Assembly (NCBI GenBank): GCA_029204225.1
Contig: CM055110.1
Coordinates: forward strand, 1,501,672-1,565,671
Source: Diphasiastrum complanatum
Taxonomy: Eukaryota; Streptophyta; Lycopodiopsida; Lycopodiales; Lycopodiaceae
Length of the DNA stretch: 64,000 nt
Direction: 5' to 3'
The notes beneath the pieces were generated by a model that was given only the letters and a program-made list of their open reading frames with translations, did no database searches and was not told the origin of the DNA. A program made the translations under genes and the position numbers. This document shows, piece by piece, positions 57,298 to 64,000 of the stretch. Position 1 is the first letter of the stretch. The number at the start of each line of letters is the position of its first letter.

Positions 57298-58136
57298 AAC
57301 CCTGCAAACAAACTGTTAGTTTGCTGGAAAATGAAGCATAAACCTGAGATTCCACAGTAAGCAGCCTTGCAATCCTGACAAACATCACCAATACTCAACA
57401 GCCAACAGATTAGAGTATTTTTGCTTCTATCCCAGCCTATTCCCACCATTTTAAAATTAAATCGGCTTCCAAACAGGCAATAGACAACATTCAAAATACA
57501 ATAACCGTTTTTTTTTAGAAGAACAAGAAACTGTAGGAAAAAATCCAACAACCTATAAAGTAACTATTGCTTTCACAAAAATGCTAACCACAGAGTAAAC
57601 GGCAACAACAAAATTGACACAGAATTTCTTCCAAGAGACCAATTCGAAAAGCACAAAAACGAACCAATTGTGAGCCTGGTAGTGCACTTACCACACAATT
57701 GATTGCAATTCAAAAATTATTTCCAACAGGAAGAAAATCCTACAATTCCACCGTTTGTTGCTTACTCCGTCAGAGTCTCAAGAAAATGTCAAAATTTTCA
57801 CTCAGCACTTTCGATGGTAAATCCTGCCTAGACTGGCTCGAATACCAATATAAAGTCCTACCAACAGGATTCTAGCCTAAGCATACCATAAAAAGCAACA
57901 ACACATGGGAACCGATGGAGGTTAAACCAACCCATCCAAACCTAGATTGTACGGATCTAGCCCCCAAGCTATGGATCAATCAGAGTCATGGAAAGAGCAG
58001 TCACACCGGCAGCATGTAGTTACTAATCACAAAATCAAGCATACATAAGTGAGAGCCCAACAGGTATACTTATACCCTCCAAGGCTCATGCACCACTAGT
58101 AGTGCAATGTGACTCCTCACTGGACAAATTTGCAGC
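57298..58136. other. Spacer, nothing recognised
   Basis: A-rich sequence without supported coding frames or LTR borders between a truncated Gypsy and a truncated Copia element. Confidence 0.5.
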
Positions 58137-59400
58137 CTATCTGGGCCACGTCATCCATTTCCCTAATGACTCACTGATAGACCCATACCAACTCCACCAC
58201 CAGTCAGGGGCATGACAACTGCAGCTACTTCGACAATGGTACGATTCTTCCTTTCGGCTCCCATGCTGTTGAGGTGTATCAACTTGTGCAAACTCCCGTT
58301 TAATGCCATGCTCCTTGCAAAAATCAATAAAATCTGTGGAACGATACTCACCACTACGATCTGCCCTGAGTACCTTGATCTTAGCACCTGACTGATTTTC
58401 AACCAATGCTTTGAAGCTTTTGAAGCATCCAAATGTGTCAGACTTCTGCTTAACGATGTAGATCTAGGTCTTCTGTGAGTAATCATCAATGAAGGTTAGC
58501 AAATAAAATGCTTTACCGAAACACATTACCTTCATTGGCCCGCATAGGTCAGAGTGTATCAATTCAAGCACTCTTTTTGCCCTTGTTGCTCCTTCTTTGT
58601 TGAACTTATTCTTGTGTAACTTGCCTAGCATGCACTCCTTGCAAATGGAATCTTCCTTGTCATCCAAACTAGGTAAACTTGTTACCATCTTGAGCTTATG
58701 AAGTAGCCTCAAGCTCTTGAAGTTCAAATGCCCCATACATCTATGTCATAAATCACTTTGTGATATAGATGTTGATGCTAACACATTGCCCTTCGTAACA
58801 ACAACATTTAACTTGTACAAAGCACAAGTTTTATCCTTAAAGCCATCAGCAATCACCTTGAAACCCCATTTCAGATCCTTGATCTGGCATTTCTTGTCAT
58901 TGAACTCCACCTTCAACTTATGATTTTTCATTGTACCAACAGATAAAAGACTCTTCTGAAGACCAGGAACATACAACACATTTTCAATTACCTTCACATG
59001 TCCATCAGGAAATTCAATAGGCACTGCACTGACTCCATGAATTTGGCACTCGTCGTCGTTCGCCTGCGCAACTCTATCTCTTTCATCAGTAAGCTCCAGG
59101 GTTTTAAACCATGATTTGTTGCCAGTCATGTGTCTTGTTGCTCCTGAGTCCTTGTACCAATGTGTATGATCAATGGAATGTTGCGATGCTAGCGCTGTCG
59201 CAAATGTCGTGCCTTGATCTTCGTTATCGCTATCATTCTCTTCTTCGACAAAATTGGTCAATTGTTTCACTTTGCTCCTCTTTATATCCGTCTTCTTCTT
59301 GCGACAATCTCTTGCCCAATGTCCAAGCTTTTGGCAATAGTTGTCAACTGGTCTTGCAACTCCTTTATTCATGTGAAATAGGACCCTAGGTCCTCATTCT
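58137..59400 (-). pseudogene. Copia knuckle-protease-integrase remnant
   Basis: From right to left: a knuckle-like YCQKLGHWARDC near 59330 (first Cys lost), protease DSGAT (WYKDSGATRHMTGN), GAG-pre-integrase MGHLNFKSLRLLHK with CKECMLGKLHKNKF, integrase HSDLCGPMKV, then LRADRSGEYRS and QVDTPQQHGS. Frames change near 58740 and 58470, and the core ends after the third catalytic region. RT and RNase H are missing to the left. The LTR at 60691-61029 is a candidate 5' LTR. Confidence 0.9.
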
Positions 59401-60677
59401 CCTATAGCGCTTTAATGAGGCCCAATGACAGGCTTATAGAGCAATTTAGACTTCTAAAAGTCAACTTTAAGGTCTGACCAAAAAAGTTTCAGGACCTCCC
59501 GCCATTCTTCCGCCAAATCAAAAGCCAAATCGGTGTCGTCCTCCGAAATGCCCTTCGTCACCAACTCCTAACTACTTGCTCACTGGAATGGTGAAACAAC
59601 TTTTGGCGTGCTCCGAACACTTTCTCCGCAGTGATGTCTCTGTTTTCAAGTACCATACTTGTGGGGTACAGTCCTTTTCTGCTCTTAATTTCAAGGATTT
59701 TGGCTTTTGGACGGCCTTAAACGGAGAAAAGAGCTAAAAGATAAAGGCTTTTGAAGAAAATACACTATTTCTTCACCTTGAAGTAGAACTATTCTTCAAA
59801 TGAATTTAACCTTCAGGGTCCCTTTTAGCTTAAAATGAAGTTGAAGGCCCTTCTGTCCTTCGGACCCCTTCACATGAAATGTGAGATTTGAAGTTTGACA
59901 ATCCAATGGATATCTTCAAATCCACGGTTCTAGATCATTCCCAGGGAAATCGATTACAACCGTTGACCTGATCCGATGATCCTCAAGATGTTTGGGCATC
60001 GAACTTGCCTCCTCCGCACGCTGGGCCCTTTCATACACTAAATGTTACACTCCTCTAGGCGCGTGCGACTTGTCCGTCGTGACCCTCTCCATCTCTCTCC
60101 TCTGATTTTTAGGCTATGGTGAACAACGAGAAGAGCCTAGCTGTAAATCGAGCTTGCATTTACACTCTTCCGCGGCTGGTCACAGCTATTTGACAGCAGA
60201 TTTGGACCTCTGAATCGGCCACCTACACCCTTTTACAACTTAAAAAATATGCTTCTACAAGGAAAGATCCAAGAATTTATAGCTTGAAACCCTTGGCTAC
60301 CTGCAAATGCTTGATCTTCACAACTTAATGCAATCCCTGCTCCACGACTTGTTATAGCCTTCTAGCATCCTCTTAAAAACTCTAGGGTGCCCACTATCAA
60401 TAATTTACAGCTCCAAATTTGGTTTTCTACTGTGAGAAATCAACAACTTTCTTTCTTAAAACCCTGGCTGAGAAAACTTCCATAGCTGAGAAAATGGACA
60501 ATTGCACTCTGAGTGCTTCATGGCTGACCAAATAGCATGCTCTGAGGTCACCCTTTTACTTGCTACCCTCTGCTTCAAACCGCTCTGTAAAGGATTGCTT
60601 TCTAGACTAACCGTAAACGGTTCTTCAAATTTTTCCAAAATTCGGCTTCCAACTAACACCGAACTGCTCCACTCCCA
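59401..60677. other. Presumed leader and gag region of the minus-strand Copia, unrecognisable
   Basis: It lies between the zinc knuckle and the primer-binding site, where leader and capsid coding should be, but I could not read a capsid signature in any minus-strand frame. Either it is heavily decayed or unrelated sequence replaced it. Confidence 0.4.
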
Positions 60678-60690
60678 AGCTCTAATACCA

Positions 60691-61029
60691 TGTCAAGAAT
60701 CTTACTGGTAGTATAGTTAGCTAATTTGCAAGCAATCTAACATCAAACAGATAAGCAGTAAAGAGAGATCACACACCAACCCAAGAGAACACTTCTGAAT
60801 TGTATTTACAAAGAGACTGAAAGATACATATACACAGTCTAATTTTTGTGGGGTACTGTTGCATGGCAGTTCGGTCCCCGTTACGAGACGCGTGTGCCAA
60901 CTTACACTACGTGTATCGTCAAATTGGCACTCATGCATACTATCACAAAAGCAGTAAAAAGCTTGAAATCATAGCTAAACATGAAAAGTCATAAACTGTG
61001 AGAGAAACTCGGGCTTACTTATTCTAACA
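60691..61029 (-). repeat. Copia 5' LTR, 339 bp
   Basis: On the minus strand it starts TGTTAGAATAAG and ends GATTCTTGACA, followed directly by TGGTATTAGAGCT (60690-60678), an initiator-tRNA-type primer site. No partner LTR was found in the window. Confidence 0.8.
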
Positions 61030-61100
61030 CTTAAGTTTGGAGTCACACAGAAGAATCTGGGTAGAACTAAGTTTGAAGGGCATGGCATTCAGGGATTTAG

Positions 61101-61761
61101 AATAAGGGGGAGTATTGGATAATCGACTAATTGGTTTTAATCTTCATCCATTGGTTATCCAGTTTAGTGGATTTTCCCGTGTGTTTACATAGTCTACAGA
61201 ATTACAAGTGTTTTTACACAGTCTACAGAATTACCCAGAGTGTCTCCTTTTTCACCTGTCAGGAATTCCATTGAAAAATGCAACTTCTCCTTTTTTGCAT
61301 TTTTCGCCTGATAGAAATCTCGTGTAAAATCACAGTGTCGCATTTTTTGCTTTTTTCAAAGAGCCTCAAATGTTAAGGAAATGACTCTAGCAAAGTGTGG
61401 GACAACCCTAAATAAGATTTAAGGGCACCTTCTCTTTTTTGCATTTTTCGCGAAAAACCCGATAGTGTCGTCTGTGGCTGTTTTAGTTCATTTCTGCAGA
61501 GCTACAGTTTTGGTTCATTTATGCAGATAGAACGTTTATGGCCAGTTTCACCGCTTATCAACAATCAATGACAAGGATTGGATGGATGTCAACTGATCAT
61601 CAGCCAACTGGCGATCGCAATTGATGACCTAATCTCTTAGTATAAATAGCTGTTCATATTCATACAGTTTGATCATCATCATCATCAGAAGAATAAGTTT
61701 TTGAATAGGTAGCTCTCTCTCACTCTCATGGAATCAAAGTAGTGAAATTAGTCTGCCTACA
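61101..61761 (+). repeat. Copia-like LTR with purine tract and damaged ends
   Basis: The purine tract aataagggggag (61101-61112) precedes TATTGGATAATCG at 61113, where the usual TG start has become TA. The right end is GCCTACA at 61761, followed by tggtctgatc, a decayed primer site. It contains duplicated acagtctacagaatta phrases and cgcatttttcgc motifs shared with the 15.2 kb LTR. The left flank up to about 61100 may be the tail of a Copia pol. Confidence 0.6.
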
Positions 61762-61999
61762 TGGTCTGATCTTGAAAATCCAATCACAGGAGCAAGTTGT
61801 GCGAGAGATCACTTCCTGCGAGAGTTGAACCCTCGCAGAACTTTTGCATAGCAGTCAAATCACCTTCTGAACTCTCGCAGACTTCTCTGAGGTCTTAGAA
61901 TTTTGTGAAGAAGGTGTCTGCCAAAATTTGGATGGAACTGAGTAGGGGAATTTAACCAAGATCAAAGGTCCGAAGGCCAAGACCAAGGACAAACGGATA

Positions 62000-62940
62000 C
62001 GGCTGCTGAGACACGAGACCAGGGCCAAGGCGCAGATACCAGCCAAAGCCAAGCCACATCATCTAGAGGTTCGTGCACGATATCTGCTAGTCGGGCCTTC
62101 CAAAGACCAAAGTCCGTGGAGGATAAAATAAACAAATTCCTATCAAAGTATCTCCACGAGTCATCAAGAGGCAGCTGAAAGATATTGTTTTCAGCTCAGA
62201 CAATAAAGGGCAAAGAACTACAAGCATTGTCTACCCTCCTACCACAACCAGAGTGGCGTCAGCAGTTGTTTGAAAGAGACCGTGCGGCCATCAGGGCCCA
62301 CGTGACAAGTCCGCAACAATTATGGGTGAACGTGCACTTCCTGCCATGTACACGACGATCCAAATGGGCAGAATGCGGCACCCCTCTGGACACTCACAAT
62401 TCAAAATTTCAATTGGCTGATCATTCATTTAGAGTACGGTTGGACTATGGATGTCGATTCCAGAAGAGTTCTCACCACATTCGCAAATACTATGTCAACT
62501 GTCCTGATCCAACAGTCCGCCCGACATCCACTTATGCCCGGGACTTAGAACATCTAATGGGGATTGAAACTAAATGGGACAATTTTATCCCCCCCCCATA
62601 TTCTTTGACATTAATAAGGCACTACCTTCAAACAAAGTCGAAAATCAGCTGCCAATCACTCGTGTGTATTACTGAGCTGCACTTCCGGACGATCCATGGA
62701 CACGCAGATTCCAAGCATGGGTCAACCAAGATTGGCTGAGAGCAGTCCACAAGTCCCTTCACACGCCCAAGGACTTAAAGAAACTGAACCGCCTCAACTT
62801 TATGGAGGACGTCACGACCTACCTGATCCAGCAAAGGCGGGCAAAGAAAACTCTTTACTAAATCGGCAAAGGGCCGAGGGACCGGCACTACTTCAGGCCG
62901 TGCGTTTTGTTGGGGGTATTCCCAACAAAGTGTAAATAAA
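62000..62940 (+). pseudogene. Unrecognised coding remnant (Gln-rich segment, then basic folded-looking region)
   Basis: A frame open from about 61940 gives a Gln/Ser/Thr-rich stretch (GQTDTAAETRDQGQGADTSQ) and SVEDKINKFLSKYLHESS, passes one TGA at about 62176, then continues without stops for 183 codons to 62739 (QQLWVNVHFLPC, HHIRKYYVNCPDPTVRPTST, DLEHLMGIETKWDNF). A one-base shift near 62670 would extend it in a sensible frame (DPWTRRFQAWVNQDWLRAVH, LNRLNFMEDVTTYLIQQRRA) to about 62860. It has no motif I recognise. It is GC-richer than its surroundings and starts a few hundred bases after an LTR and decayed primer site, so it could be an unusual gag-like protein or a captured host gene piece. 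Confidence 0.45.
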
Positions 62941-63476
62941 TAAAATCGTCCAATAAAATGTGTTGCAATGGAATGGCATCCTGCGTGCGTAAGCTCATGG
63001 CCCAATGAGCACGCAAGCCTAAGTGTAAATAGAATAAAATTGACTTGGGCCTTGGAATAAAAAATAAAACTAGAGGCCCAAAGTCATTTTTAAACTTAGA
63101 GATCACTTTTTAGAGTTGGGTCCAAATTGGGACTCACATGAATCTTGTGAAATTTAATGTACTTTTTATGGACCCTTGGATCAAGTTGGGTCCAATATGA
63201 ATGGTCAAGATCAATGTGATTATTAGCCAATAGAATTGAGGGGCAAGGGCCTTCTCTATTTTATAAAAAGACATTATTTGTACACTATTTTCATGTTTAA
63301 TAGAGAGGAGGAGACTCTATCATTTTGAGAGCTCAAGCATCCTCATTTGCTAATCACTCTTGCTTATGCTATTGTTGGGATTGCTTGTTATTTCTAGTTC
63401 TTCCATGTTTTTTGTTTGTGATTAGTTAAGATTTCTCCGTAAGCAATGACATTGAGCATTTGAGCTAACCTCCATC

Positions 63477-63480
<4 letters not shown>
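62941..63480. other. Spacer, nothing certain
   Basis: No coding region. Phrases such as ggtccaatatgaatgg and ttataaaaag could be LTR promoter sequence, but no borders are visible. Confidence 0.4.

Positions 63481-63541
<61 letters not shown>
63481..63541. repeat. (CT)n microsatellite, about 30 units
   Basis: Uninterrupted CT run followed by degenerate CTTT repeats to about 63575. Confidence 0.97.
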
Positions 63542-63545
<4 letters not shown>

Positions 63546-63730
63546 TTCTCTCTTCTTTTCTCTCTTCCTCTTCTTTTCTACCCCTTCCCTTCACCCAAAA
63601 CAATGAAGAATGTTAGTGTAGAGGAGTAAAGTTAAGGGAGAGTAGTGTTAGTGGTGAATAGAGTTAAGGGAAAAAGTAGGAAATTAGCTAAAAATAACAT
63701 CTATGCATAGTTAGGTACCTATCCAGTGAT

Positions 63731-64000
63731 CTAACCCTTGTTGACAGGCGAGAGGGCTATACTACGCAAGATCTTCGACCCTACAATTGGTCGGACTAAC
63801 TCCGCAAAATCCAGAATGAAGATCCTATAATAGTTAGCATTACCCATAAAGATGTAGACTTCGTGGATCGTTCTTGGTAGTGGTAGATCAACAACGATCC
63901 TGATCTTTGATAGGTCTGTGGCAATACCGTGTCTAGATACTATATGGCTGAGAATCAAGCCATGTGTAATACAAAATTGACATTTTTCTGGATTCAAGGA
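63731..64000 (-). pseudogene. Gypsy reverse transcriptase C-terminal fragment, runs off the window
   Basis: Encodes the RT thumb region: NPEKCQFCITHGLILSHIVS, then GIATDLSKIRIVVDLPLPRT and NANYYRIFILDFAELVRP, matching the Gypsy pattern (NPEKC, GHIVS, NYYRRFI). The upstream part would lie beyond 64000. The RNase H that should follow is absent. Confidence 0.85.

Noticed and set aside
63394-63603. A 69-codon Arg-Glu repeat protein
   Set aside because: It is the CT microsatellite read on the minus strand.
1-64000. CRISPR arrays, bacterial operons, rRNA genes or organelle insertions
   Set aside because: No regularly spaced repeats, ribosomal RNA sequence or organelle gene blocks were seen; the intron structure and retroelements are those of a plant nuclear genome.

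Overview
The window is nuclear DNA of a land plant with a large, retrotransposon-rich genome. Two host genes can be reconstructed, both on the minus strand with spliceosomal GT-AG introns: a complete chloroplast Rubisco activase (12722 to 8380, seven exons, 481 codons) and an R2R3-MYB transcription factor (exon 1 at 49634-49265, exon 2 at 21652-20523, 499 codons). The MYB exons lie on either side of a single 27.6 kb intron packed with LTR retrotransposons. Introns of this size, AT-rich DNA and many decayed Copia and Ty3/Gypsy elements suggest a gymnosperm or a fern-grade plant, but the sequence alone does not settle which.

Layout. 1-5.6 kb: a decayed Copia element on the minus strand with a 1.1 kb LTR, then a broken multi-exon gene of unknown family (3.2-4.2 kb), then a Ty3/Gypsy integrase remnant. 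5.6-8 kb: spacer with an unusual interleaved inverted repeat and two oppositely oriented tRNA-like (SINE-like) units. 8.38-12.72 kb: Rubisco activase with a light-type promoter to its right. 13.7-18.2 kb: Copia debris, including a gag that runs into a pol fragment with protease and integrase missing. 18.2-20.5 kb: no gene seen. 20.5-49.6 kb: the MYB gene. Its intron holds old duplicated spacer (22-26.8 kb); a non-autonomous LARD-like Copia relative (26.85-35.78 kb) interrupted by a nearly full-length Copia element with a matching 5-bp target duplication (28557-34008); a chromodomain-bearing Gypsy element (35.8-41.1+ kb); and a minus-strand Gypsy element whose integrase is missing (41.75-46.41 kb). 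50-64 kb: another copy of the 1.1 kb-LTR Copia family, a second copy of the 36-41 kb Gypsy family, a truncated minus-strand Copia, an LTR followed by an unrecognised Gln-rich and then basic coding remnant (62 kb), a CT microsatellite, and a Gypsy RT fragment at the right edge.

How it works together. Rubisco activase is the stromal AAA+ motor that strips inhibitory sugar phosphates from Rubisco. This copy carries the two-cysteine redox tail of the alpha isoform, and an in-frame readthrough of its last intron would give a form without the tail. The MYB is a nuclear regulator; its expression requires transcription and splicing across the 27.6 kb intron. There is no evidence of functional linkage between the two genes. 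None of the retroelements looks intact enough to move by itself.
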